This document shows, one piece after another, positions 42,505 through 53,155 of a DNA stretch of 64,000 nt. Made by a program: the position numbers and the translations under genes. The notes below the pieces were generated by a model. It was not told the DNA's origin, ran no database searches, and saw only the letters and a program-made list of their open reading frames with translations. Numbering within the stretch: position 1 is the first letter of the stretch; every line of letters starts with the position of its first letter. The stretch comes from Blepharisma stoltei (taxonomy: Eukaryota; Ciliophora; Heterotrichea; Heterotrichida; Blepharismidae): contig CAJZBQ010000023.1 of the NCBI GenBank assembly GCA_914767885.1, positions 248,001 through 312,000 on the forward strand. The letters run 5' to 3'.

Positions 42505-45500
42505 TTAATTTGAAACAGTCTTTGATCCCTTTTTAAACTGTTCAAGCCTCTTCTTTGATACCTTCCCAAACGTAAAAGCAAATTTAAATAGAGTATTGGT
42601 ATCTCTCGCTTTTGCTCTATAAAGCATGCTTGGGCACTTTTTGTGCTGCACATAAATCCCAAAAGATACCATCAAAATCCACCCAGAAATTAAAATAAGC
42701 AGCAAAGGAGTCAAAAAATTGCTACTTTGAAAACCCAGTCCAATCGTTGAAAGCAACGCCAACCACACGACTCCTATCAAGCTTATGCCTTGCCACAAGC
42801 TGAATCTTGCATAATTATAAGGCCTAAACTTAAAAATAAATGCAATATAGACGATCATAACAACAATAAATATAATTCCATGACCAATATCTGATGCCCT
42901 TTTGACTGTCTTATTCAGGACAATCAAAATCGTCTGAATAATTGTTTTCATCATCAAAAACAACGGAGTCGACTTTACATGAAGTGTTGGCTGTAATTCT
43001 TGCTAAAGAGGACGACAAAATACAGCTAGTGGCTCATAAGCTATTAATGCAATAAATGAGAAAATAGCATAATATAAATGCTCATCTTTCCAGCAGAAAT
43101 AAAAGCAGTCAAACGCAAGAAAACTGTCACTCCCCCCCCATCCTTGATCGAACGGCTCGCCATCGTTCGATCAAGGATGGGGTTTAAAAACAAATTTTTT
43201 TGGGAAAAAAATTTTTATATATAAAATAAAAATTATATTTTTTTTTTATATATTTTTAAATAAGAAGGTTAAGAGTATTTAATAATTATTTTTACAGCAA
43301 AAAATTGAATTAATTTCATAACTCCCCCCCCCCCTCCGTGAGCGAACAAAACCATCAGAAAAATCGCCATTTTTTGACCAAAAACCCACCCTCCGTGAGT
43401 GAACAAAAATTTTTTTAATAGAAAACATTTTAATGGAAAAAAAATTTTGATATATAAGTGATAATTAGTATAATGAAATCTAGAGCTAATTCTGTTTAAT
43501 TTTTAAACAAATTGCGTTTTAAAACATAAATTTTGCAAATTAAATTAATATTTGCTTCCCAATTTTTGCAAATTAGGATTTTTTTAAATTTCGAAAAAAA
43601 TATTTTTTATAAAATTTATATATAAATTTTTTTTAAAAAAAAAAAATTAACCCCCCTCCGTGAGCGAACAAAATTTTTTTGTTCGCTCACGGAGGGGGGG
43701 GGGAGTAAGAATATTTTTTTGTTCCTTATTGAATTAAAAAATTTAAATTTTAAAGAATCTCTATTTTTTAGATTATTGAGTTTTTAAGCCCAGGTTGATG
43801 ACTAAAGCACTTTGGATGGTTGATTCCGTAGCTTTCTGTCGTCTCAAAGCCTCTGAAAACAATTTCATTAGGCACATCTCCCAAGCTTTTGATAAGTAAT
43901 ATATTTTTTTATACATATAAAAATTTGCATGATATGAAAATCGTACGATCAAGGATGGAGGTAAATTTTCCCTATTTTTAGGAATTTTTACAGTGAATCG
44001 TTCGATCAAGGATGGGGGGGAGTCAGTGAAATTTTCACCGATAGAGTGGTCACACACAAATATGTCAAGGCAGATTGAAACGAAAGGAATAAAGCAAAGA
44101 TTCCCCAAAATCGGCATTATGAAATCTTCAGCAGATCCTAAAAACCTGAAAATCCATATAAATCCCCATTTTTCGTCTAGTCTAAATAAAACAACCACAC
44201 AAAACACGACCCATAAAAATATTCCTCCATAGATAGCATTAACCACAATCCAAAATATCCCATTCCTCATTTTAAAAATATTCCCCAGGTTTAAAGACAT
44301 GGCATTGCTAATATTAAACAGGAAGGGGCTTATAATAGAAGCATCTGGTCCCATTGCTGCAAATTGAAAAAACTCTACAGCAATAGTTAACCCCACAATG
44401 GTATCTTGTAATGAAATTTCATGCTTTTCTTTGAGGGCTTCTATTGGGATGTTTCACCATTGTTTTCATATTAGAAAAGTAATTATCACAGTTGTCAAAC
44501 TTACTGCAAAACAAATTACAAAGAGAACGGCTCGTCCTTTGACAAAAGTTTTAACTTTATCGTTGGGGAATGGGCATTCATAATTGGCATTTCTCAAATC
44601 GCTTGACTTATTTGTTGTCCCATCTGCATAAGTTATAGGCTCTATAATAAATAGTCGTTGGGCACTATATGGTTTTATCTCCCCAACGTCGTAGACTATG
44701 GGATTACCATCTTGGTTTGATTTCATTGCTTGGATTAAGAATTCGTCGAAAATTCGGTCATTGCTGCCATTATCGATACTTACAGCTCCTGTGCACCCGA
44801 TGAATTTTGTACTTCTTATTGCCTTCATTAATTTTATTGGGTCAGAATAATTTTGTCCTCTGTTGATCATGTAGTCTAAAGCGTTTCCTACTAAATAAAC
44901 AGAGTCATAATAAGAACAACTGGCTCCAGCTGGCTGTTTATGGTATTTAGTAAAAATTCTATTTTTGGTATCTTCTCCCACTTCTCCAGCCCATACTGGG
45001 TAAAGGATCTGCACAGCTGAGTACCCAACTGCAAATCTTTTATATAAATTTGTATCATTTGTTAAAAAATAGTTAAGGGTGTCTGATGCTCCTGCATAGA
45101 TAACAAGATCTCCTTTCCTCATCCCTAAATCATACAAATATTCAGCTGCATAATTCGATGTGGGGTACTGACATAGTAGTATTAATAGTCTTGCTTGTGA
45201 AATTATGATCGCTTGGAAAACATCAGCATATTGTAAAATTGTGGTTTCATTCAATCCTGGAGGTATAGCGTGTAGGTTTATAGGATTAATCAGCTCGATT
45301 CCCAAGAGTTTTGACATTTCTACTATAAGTTTATAAGCGGTGATGCTCCATCCATTATTTTCGTATATTATTGAAGCCTTTTTCCACCCCATAATACTTA
45401 TTAGTGATATAAGTTGATAATAATAATAATAATAATAAAATAGCTACGTACGGAAATGATTTACTCCGTAAACCATTCCTCCTAGCAAATTTTTATTATT

Positions 45501-47488
45501 ATAGGGTTCGGTTTATCCGGTGAACCTTTATCCACAATTTCGAAAATGGCTTATCGCATAGGATAAGAAGGCGGCCCAAGGATTTTAGCAGGCATAGGAG
45601 TTTTACCGCTTGGCACACTCGAGGAGAGTTGCACTTAGGCGGAACACCGCTGGAGTCAAGTTTGGGTGAGGCAACGCTGCTAGTGAAGGATTTCTGGCCC
45701 TTTTGGCGAGGTCTTTTGGAATGCTTGCTAGACAGATGGCTGCTGACGTCATCACTTGGGAGTTAAAAGGGAGGTCTGATATTACTCCCTGCGGAAGAAA
45801 TTGTCACTTTATTCACCTAACTCCCCCCTCCGTAAGCGAACAAAACTATTAGAAAAATCCCTATTTTTTGCCCAAAAAAAACCTCCTTGAGGAAACATAA
45901 ATTGTTTTAAGGGAAAAAAATTGATATATAAGTGATAATTAGTATAATGAGATCTCGAGCTAATTCTATTTAATTTTAAACAAATTGCATTTGAAAACAT
46001 AAATTTTACAAATTCATTTTAATTTTCGAGAGTGGGATTTTTTTAAATTTTAAAAAAATTTTTTCTATAAAATTTATATATAATTTTTTTTAAAAAAAGC
46101 AATTTACCCCTCCTTGAGCAAACAAGATTTTTTTGTTCGCTCGCGGAGGGGGGAGTAAGTAAGTAAGATATAAGTTGGCCATATGTAGACGAAGCAATCG
46201 TCCTCACGTACATGGGAAAAGATGCTGAAGACTGCAATGATGGGTCCATATTTGTGCTCCCGATGCATGGGATACTCATGTTTAATTTTGGAAGTAAATG
46301 CAAAGTTCCAATTGCTACTGCAGACCCAAAGCCAGTAAAATGAGCTAAACCTAGTTCATCAGCATCTTTTGTGAAGCAGGCTTTTGCAAATGACTCATTG
46401 AATATAGTGACCCCACAGTCAAAACTGTAGAGGCTGACTTGAAAATTAGATAAAATATTGGTGCCTTCATTAATTTTATCTGCAGCTATATAGGAGCCCA
46501 TTGAGCGGATTTGTGAGCCCTCACTTGGAGCAAAGCCTGGATTAGTTGTCCCATCATTTATGCTGAGTTTTAGCACTTTTTTGGCTGACTTAGGAGGATT
46601 CTTAGTTTTGCCAGGAAAGACTAGGTCTTTAATGACAGTAACATTGCTATTTATAATGGAGCCGACAACAATTCTTTCGCCATTTTGAATATTTACAATT
46701 GAAAACTCATTTTTTATACTGTTGTTGTTTGGCAGGTAAAAATCAAACAATGACACAAGCTCGTTGAGAGATTCTGAAGAAATATTATCCAGCAAATATG
46801 AAATGACATCAATGATGGACTTTGCTAAATACTCAGTAGTGTTGGAATCAAATTCGTGGCCTTTTTCAGTAATAATCAGAGCTCCTTCGTATTCACAATT
46901 GTAGCCACTTTTCTGATCTAAAATAATTCCAGTCCCAGAATTCAAAAGGTCTGCATTTTTCAAAGAATCTTGCAAGTAAGCTGATTGTAGCGGATCTGTT
47001 AGAATATAGTAAAGAGTTGCTCCAAGCCGGAAAACAATTTTTTCTACCAGCTCATCAATGTTTGTATCTGATCCTACAGGAATAAACTTAAGTGTAGATG
47101 AAAATTTATTAGTTTCAGTTTTTAATTCATAGCTAAGGCCATTGCCAAATACTATTCCTTCTGTCCAATTAAAATATCTGAGTAAGGAAAAAAAAGCATC
47201 CATTTGGCTTGATTTTGAAGGCGCAATTGAATAAGTTCATTTATTGGAATACTTTAGGTCATTATTAAAAACCAAATGAATCAGCATATGGTCTTTGCTG
47301 ACTTGGGAAAGGGAAAGGTGGACATCAAGATCACTTGACAAGTCAAGCAAGATGGAGGCGTTTGGGTAAAATGAGAGACACTCAAGTATATTGATAAAGC
47401 TACATTCGTGAAACTCAGCTAAAGGTTCAACAACTTTAAAAGTTTCAAGAAAATAGGGCTTATTTGCGTATTTGTTGTCAGAATTCAC
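42505..47488 (-). CDS. Large receptor: ANF-type ligand-binding domain plus about seven membrane spans
   Basis: From 47488 downward, removing the SINE (with one 11-bp duplication), the 43130-44022 element (with one TCA) and a 21-nt intron (43003-43023) leaves about 1101 codons. The extracellular part has two periplasmic-binding-protein-like lobes: IASSTYGQLISLISIMGWKK followed by ASIIYENNGWSITAYKLIVE, and PVWAGEVGE, SYYDSVYLVGNALDYM. After a junction-type Cys stretch (NANYECPF) seven hydrophobic segments follow (ITFLIW, TIAVEFFQFAAMG, a span ending WVVFCVVVLF, IMPILGNLCFIPFV, then HGIIFIVVMIVYIAFIF and others). Trp is often TGA. This resembles class-C-GPCR-like or ciliate ligand-binding 7TM proteins. 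The true N terminus is unresolved: the frame extends upstream to about 47563 without a Met. Confidence 0.75.
43130..44022 (-). mobile_element. CTCCCCC-class MITE, family 3, acting as IES and hosting a family-1 MITE
   Basis: TSD TCA (43127-43129, 44023-44025). Left end: hairpin of CCATCCTTGATCGAACG and its inverse around GCTCGCCAT. Right end: two tandem copies of CGATCAAGGATGG about 60 bp apart with CCCTATTTTTAGG in the spacer. Excision joins GENFTD to SFLAFDC in the receptor. It contains the 384-bp element 43322-43705; without it the unit is about 506 bp. Confidence 0.88.
43322..43705 (+). mobile_element. CTCCCCC-class MITE, family 1, nested inside family 3
   Basis: TSD TAA (43319-43321, 43706-43708). 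Tandem left pair of CCTCCGTGAG(C/T)GAACAAAA and right hairpin pair; the interior matches other family-1 copies. Its presence within 43130-44022 shows later insertion. Confidence 0.92.
45417..46166 (-). mobile_element. SINE-like element 3 in the receptor gene, with nested MITE
   Basis: Target duplication GATATAAGTTG at 45406-45416 and 46167-46177. Minus-oriented: tail of AAT units at 45418-45438 on the plus strand. It shares CTTAGGCGGAACAC with SINE-like element 4. About 412 bp remain after subtracting the MITE 45821-46155. Removing the element and one duplication joins SSTYGQLIS to LISIMGWKK, exactly the conserved lobe motif. Confidence 0.85.
45821..46155 (+). mobile_element. CTCCCCC-class MITE, family 1, nested in the 5' end of SINE-like element 3
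   Basis: TSD TAA (45818-45820, 46156-46158). The left tandem pair is partly worn (second copy ACCTCCTTGAGGAAACA). The right hairpin has GAGCAAACAAGATTTTTTTG facing GTTCGCTCGCGGAGG. The interior has AGATCTCGAGCTAATTCT as in family 1. Confidence 0.88.
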
Positions 47489-48687
47489 ATTTGTTTCGGG
47501 ATTATCAGAAAAAACTGAGATGATTTCTATAGAACTGATTTTACCTAAACCCTTCTAGAAATGTAAAAATTTTATGATATGGAATTTGGATTCAATCAAA
47601 AAAAAATTGTATATCTAATTTGACATATAATTGAATTCATTGATCAAAAATTCAATTCCGCCAAATTTAGATATAGAAATTGCCCGAGGATGGCGCAAAA
47701 TAGCGCCATCCTCGGGCAATTTCTATAATTGAATTTTCAATAAATTATTTAAAAATAGTTTGGAAACTGAAAATTCTTGAATTTGTTGTATATATAAATT
47801 AAAAAAAAACTAGTTCAAGATAAGCGGAGTAATAGAGCAAAGAGCACTAGCGTTTTCCAAAGTTGACGTTGAATAGGATGCATATTAATTGTAACAAAAT
47901 AAAAAACAATCACTTTTTAATAATAAAAATCTTGATTAAAGCCAGCCCATTGAATATATTTTAAATTATTAATTAGTGACGGTAAGCTTTTGTTTGGCTT
48001 GAACCAAAAATTAAACTTCTAATATTTTAAAATTTTTAGCTAAAAGTTGAAATTTACCGAACATTATTAAAGATGCATAATAAAAATTTATAATAATGAT
48101 TAAATAGTAAATGTTAGAATTAAATTATCATTAATTTGATAATTTTTGATTTAAAACTTTAATTTAATTAAGCATCCCACAAGATTTTCTTTAATATCAA
48201 TTAGCATCCATTAAGCACTAAAATATTTTCAAATCATATTAAAATTTAATTGAATTTATGATACAAAGAAATGTGTATTTTCTTAATGAAAATCAAGCAG
48301 TATCATTTATTTTTATAAAATAACGCTATAGCTATAATGAATTATTTAACAGCTTTCAGCCTGGTTTTTGTTGAGGAACTTTATACTATTTAAATTTGAT
48401 TAGTAGAATTTCTTATTCTTCCCATCTAAACTATGAGAGCTAGTTTGAAGTTTGACAAGTTCATAATTAGCCTGACCTTGCAACTTTACTCGTTCATCTA
48501 ACGACAGAAAACAAAAAAAAAATTAGCTTTTCCATATTTAGTTTGAAATTTTAGCAAATTATCAAATTTTATATAGAGCGCTCTTTATAATAATCTATGT
48601 AGCTATCGATTAATTGAAAAAAATTCTGCTGAAAAGAAATAATTATTAATAAGGATAGATTAAATTTTAACTCCTTTGAATAAAAAT
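47489..48687. other. Intergenic region with one perfect hairpin
   Basis: AT-rich. It probably holds the missing 5' exon or start of the receptor gene near 47540-47600, which I could not resolve. The hairpin at 47672-47727 is annotated separately. The rest shows nothing. Confidence 0.4.
47672..47727. mobile_element. Minimal perfect hairpin element (56 bp)
   Basis: Two 25-bp arms, beginning TATAGAAATTGCCCGAGGAT, are perfectly complementary around a 6-nt loop AAAATA. The arm core TTGCCCGAGGATGGCGC is the same as in the 20572 foldback element. TA flanks. It looks like an internally deleted, still mobile or recently formed derivative. Confidence 0.8.
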
Positions 48688-50062
48688 TTAATGAAAATCT
48701 TGTCGCAATATTTCTTTTTGATAATTGATTGTAGTCAATAATAGACTTTCCAGCTCACAAAGCTTGACTTCCATAATTGGCCTTAAAGGAATAAATCTGT
48801 TGATATAAAGCTGCTGATACGTTAAGCATCTCAGCTTGCTTTGGCTAATTTCTAAATCAATAATCTTATTATTTCCTGCTTCATTAAAAACTTTATAAGT
48901 CGTATTAAGCTCGCCATTACATTTCGACTGAATTCTATAACTAATATCATTTTTCTCCAAAATTTTTACAAGAATTCCATAAGCTTCAAGCTTTACTGAG
49001 TTATGGACTAAAATATTTATAAATTTTACAAGCAATTTCCCCCCTCTTTCCTTCTTAATTATAAATTTTTCAAATAAATTGTCCAAAATCTTTTTCTCTG
49101 TGGCGCTTTCTTGCAGCTCATCTTTTGTTTCAAACTGTAATGTTAGGCTTATCCCTTTAACTTCTGTCTAAATCTCCATTACATTGACTCGAATTTCTAT
49201 ATTTTTTTCATTAAATTTTCTTACACTATAGAGTTCTGTGTTTTCAATTTCATTATAAATTGTTTTCATTAATGCGAAATCTTTGACTGCTTCTTCAGCC
49301 CGGAATAAATCTTCATTTATGATATCATTTTTGAATAAATTAAGAGCTGGTAAAGATAAATTATTTGATTTCATAACTACATGCAAAAATTTCATCTTTT
49401 TCACTTCTGGATGAAGCTGCACCTTGAAGCCTTCTTGCTTATCGATAAATAAAAATGCTTTATGGATGTCTCCGACCAAGTTTTTCATTTTTCCATTCCA
49501 AATTAGAGCATAAACTGAGTTGCCTTCCCGCAAAATTTTTCATTTTTTCCTGATTTCTAATAAATTGTGTATAAAAATATGCTGCCGATCCTTATTTTCT
49601 TCAATTGATTTAATTCTCTCGTCCATAATGTTTTCACAGTCTGCCAGTGCTTTATATTTAAGTGCAATTCTCTCGATTCAATTTATAGGTGTAGATTTGT
49701 GCTTAACTAAATGTTTGATAGAAAAGAATTGCCTTGTTCCCATACGGCCGACTAATTTTCCAATTGAGTTTGATTTGGCTTCACTAGGACGACACATTTC
49801 AACCATATCTATGACGGACTGAATTTGGAAAAGAGCAGCTCTATGATTAAGGTTACTTTAATGAAGCATCAGCTTTATGCAAATCTTCTCAGTCAGCAAG
49901 ATTAGGGGATTCCTGATTGAAAATTTCTAAAGAATTCAACTGGGTCGAGAACTCTTGAAAAGGAGTTTGCTTCCTTACTATATTTTACTCATGGTATACC
50001 GGATTTTCTTGTTCATCATAAAATTCCACTTCATTCTGCTGCTTAGGCTCAATTGATACCAT
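48688..50062 (-). CDS. Possible Mediator subunit 17-like protein, three short introns
   Basis: Introns 49974-49988 (15 nt), 49841-49856 (16) and 49168-49182 (15) removed, 442 codons. MVSIEPKQQNEVEFYDEQEN starts an acidic N terminus. The middle is helical: RPSEAKSNSIGKLVGRM, IERIALKYKALADCE, then LLEIRKKWKILREGNSVYAL, similar in layout to the Med17 core where a helix ends LR..W.L. Then a beta-rich part (HKAFLFIDKQEGFKVQLHPE). The match is weak and based on layout only. TGA codes Trp (LADWEDL, KKWKIL). It is divergent from the gene at 50170. Confidence 0.45.
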
Positions 50063-50169
50063 ATTTCTGAATTTATTAAATAACCCATAATGACGTATTT
50101 TTCAATCACACTATTTTTTCCTCGTTTTTATTACATTACTCTTTTGACTTATAAGTATGTAAATATATT

Positions 50170-52548
50170 ATGGGTAAAAAAGCCATCGTTAGCAAACATA
50201 TCGTCCTTTCAGGAGACCACCATCTATACTCCCACCACCCTATGTATGGGATAATTCTGATCGAAGGTGAATTTATTTTCGATGTTATCATATTAGATGA
50301 TAACGTTCCCGTCAACGCAGTTATAGAAAAATACTCTGAGTGGAGCCCTCAGGACTATGCGAATTTCTATATTTCTCCTGGGATCATTGATCTGAATGTA
50401 AGAAGGGAATTTGAAAATTATACATTTTTAACTAAATCAGCTGTTAGTGGAGGAGTTTCTCTTATCATAGAAGAAGATGGATTTTATACAGCTGATTTTC
50501 AAAATGGAGATCTCTATTGTGATATTGGAAAAATCTTGGTGCTTGACAAGAACAATTTTGAAAGGCTTGAGGAAATACAGAGCAAAGAATATCTTGCAGT
50601 GAAAAGCTACCTTTTCCCTCCAAGCACATCGGTCCAAACTGTCCCTTCTGATCTTGCTGTGTTTTTTGATAGAGTTTCTGAGCTAAAACTGCCTGTTTTT
50701 ATTGATCCTACTCTTCCTGATGCAAGAATGCTATTTATGGCTTCACCGATGAGGTTTGAAAAAGTGGAAGAAAGAAATACAGCAGAGAAGTCAGAAAATT
50801 ATAACGTGTTTGCAGCAGCTTTTCCTGACACAATTGACTCTGAAGATGATTCTGAGTCCAGTCAGTCTATCCCAGATTTAGAAGTAACGCGGTCGTTCTG
50901 AAATGAAGACTTAGAGAAGCTCCAACATCAGATGATAAAATCTCGGTCAAACTCAGGCGAAAATTTTGAGTGCCTTCAGATCCATAAAGAAATCCAAAAA
51001 GAAATTTCTCCAGTCAATGACTCTGATGAATGCATAAATAAAATGGCATTCGGTTAGAGCGAAATTAGCTCAGCTAATTTTCTCTCCCTCAAGCAATTTT
51101 ATTTATGGAGTTGGGTTTTACCTCGAGAACTTCTTCACAGCAATAGCGGTTTAACTCTGGGGATAACCAGAGGAACTGCTCCTCAGTGTACTCAAGAGGC
51201 TCAGTCTTCACCCCTCAGCACACCCGATGAAGGTGACCCTTAGGCGGAACACGCACAGGAGCTGAGTAGAATAAAGCCGTGGCGGCAGCGAAGCCCGTCG
51301 AAGCCGGAACGCTATATTTGCCGTACCTTGGGGAATCGAAGTAGATCGATCCAGGAGTCTATGGGCCCGAAACGTGGATAAGTATGGTGGCAGCTCTGGA
51401 CAAGGCTACCCCGTGGTAGACGTAAAAAGTTATAAATAATTTAAGATTAAGATTAAGACTCTGATGAATACTCATTGCTAATTTATAGCAGCAAATCTCC
51501 TCACTTGAGATCAAAAACTCATACTATTTTCGACGACTTAGACAAAAGAATCAAGCAAAACCAAGTCAGTATTGAAAATATTTCTCAAGCTGAACAATTT
51601 ACCTATAAGCAAGCTGGGAGGACTGAGTTTAGAAGGCAAAGCTTTCCTTTTGCAGGAAATACCATCCCAATTATGGAGATGCCGAAAACTCAAGCTGAGC
51701 CTGTGAAAAATACTTATGAAGATCGTATGAAATTCAGAAGACCTCAAGCTTTAAGCATTAAGCCGCAGCAAGAAAAGCATGAAGATAAAAAAAGAATTTA
51801 TGTGTATCATCTCGCAAATTATTCAGAACATTGAGAGACATCAGGAATTGAAAAAATTTTAGCGAGTTTAAGACCAGAAATTCCTTTACATATTGTAGGA
51901 ATTTCTTCAGCTATTGCAATTAATAAAATAAGACAGGCTAAAGAGCATTTCCCAAGGCTAACATGCGAAATTCCTGCGCCGCATCTATATTTTACATGTG
52001 ACTCTGTAAAAGATGGGAGCACGATTTTTAAAAATTCCCCTCCAATAAGAAACAGAGGCAACTGCAACCTACTATGGGATTTATTGAAAATGAAGGCTAT
52101 TGACTGCATATCATCCCAGCATGCCTTTATTTCTCCAAGATGTAAAGATATAGAAAACGGGAATTTTCACAAAGCCTTAAACGGAATTTGTAGCATTGGA
52201 TTCACTCTGCAAGCTATTTGGACAATGTTAAATGTCCCTGTTTCTACTCAGTCACAATTAGAGCACTATATCATCAGGATTTCTAAGTGATTATCACTAT
52301 ACCCAGCAAGGATTTTGAACATCCAAGACAAGCGAGGCTCTATTGAAAAAGGCAAATACTGTGATTTGGTTATATGGTCTCCTTACGAACGAATTAAAAT
52401 TAATGAAATTTATTCAGAAAATGAAGAAATATCTCCATTTTTAGGTCAAGAAATGCATGGGAAAATTCACAAAGTTTATGTTAGAGGTAAAGTCGCTTAT
52501 GATGAAAAAGAATTTTTTATTCATGGAAAACAGATGTTAAGTGGCTAA
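50170..52548 (+). CDS. Amidohydrolase-fold protein (allantoinase/dihydroorotase-like), split by a SINE-like element
   Basis: Removing 51032-51469 gives 646 codons. ISPGIIDLNVRREFENYTF parallels the entry of cyclic amidohydrolases (P-G-x-I-D-x-H), with the metal His pair replaced by NVR. VYHLANYSEHW, FPRLTCEIPAPHLYF and the end RGSIEKGKYCDLVIWSPYER, then GKIHKVYVRGKVAYDEK, are typical of the dihydropyrimidinase group. The catalytic His/Asp set looks incomplete, so it may be a non-enzymatic relative, as in CRMP proteins. An acidic Ser-rich insert (TIDSEDDSESSQSIPDLE) precedes the insertion site. Trp as TGA at three sites. Confidence 0.72.
51032..51456 (+). mobile_element. SINE-like element 4 inside the amidohydrolase-like gene
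   Basis: 425 bp. Perfect 13-bp target duplication GACTCTGATGAAT (51019-51031, 51457-51469). 5' AAATAAAATGGCATTCGG; 3' tail (ATTAAG)n. Removing it with one duplication (438 bp) joins SPVNDSDE to YSLLIYSSK in frame. No TA lies within the duplication; TGA does. Confidence 0.9.
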
Positions 52549-52601
52549 ATCAATTGATAATTTTACCCTCATAAATTTTAATAATAGTTCATAATTAGTC
52601 A

Positions 52602-53110
52602 CACAAATAAAATGGCGACGACACCGACCCGTCCTCTCCCGGAACTGGGGCGAGATTGGGGACCTTGCTGCGGCCTGAAGCCAATCCGCCCAGGGAAAGG
52701 TCTGGAATGGGTACTGGTAGTTTGTGTCCGGCTAGGTTTTCCTCCCAGTCCAGCAACGACGATCCTAGGGTCGTCCCGATAGGACATGGGGCAAAAAGGG
52801 TTTTTCCTCTAGGGACCGCTAGTGCCAGTTTGGAGGGCATGGCAGGAGCCGACAAGAGCTAAGGAGTTAATTCTTAGCTCTAACCCTAGTCTGGCGACGT
52901 GAAGCACGGTGACCCAGTTCGCCTACTTCCGGGATAGCATGACCAAGCCCCGTGACCGGAAGGAGCTGAATGGTAGCCTGTGGCACTTAGGTGCACACTG
53001 GGAGCAGGGCAAGGAAAGCAAGCGAGGCGTCCAAAAGGCGGAAGAAAAAGGACCTTCGGTCCTGGCCGGGAGCTACTCTATAAATTTAACTAAGACTAAG
53101 ACTAAGACTA
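52602..53110 (+). mobile_element. SINE-like element 5 in the 3' flank
   Basis: 509 bp. Perfect 16-bp duplication AGTTCATAATTAGTCA (52586-52601, 53111-53126). 5' AAATAAAATGGCGACGAC; 3' tail (ACTAAG)n. The duplicated segment near 23205 lacks it, giving an empty site. Apparent reading frames are not conserved between copies. Confidence 0.93.
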
Positions 53111-53155
53111 AGTTCATAATTAGTCAAAAAATATTTGTAAAATAATTAATTTGAA

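Noticed and set aside
52595-53145. Frames inside the GC-rich block
   Set aside because: SINE-like element; the frames are not conserved between copies.
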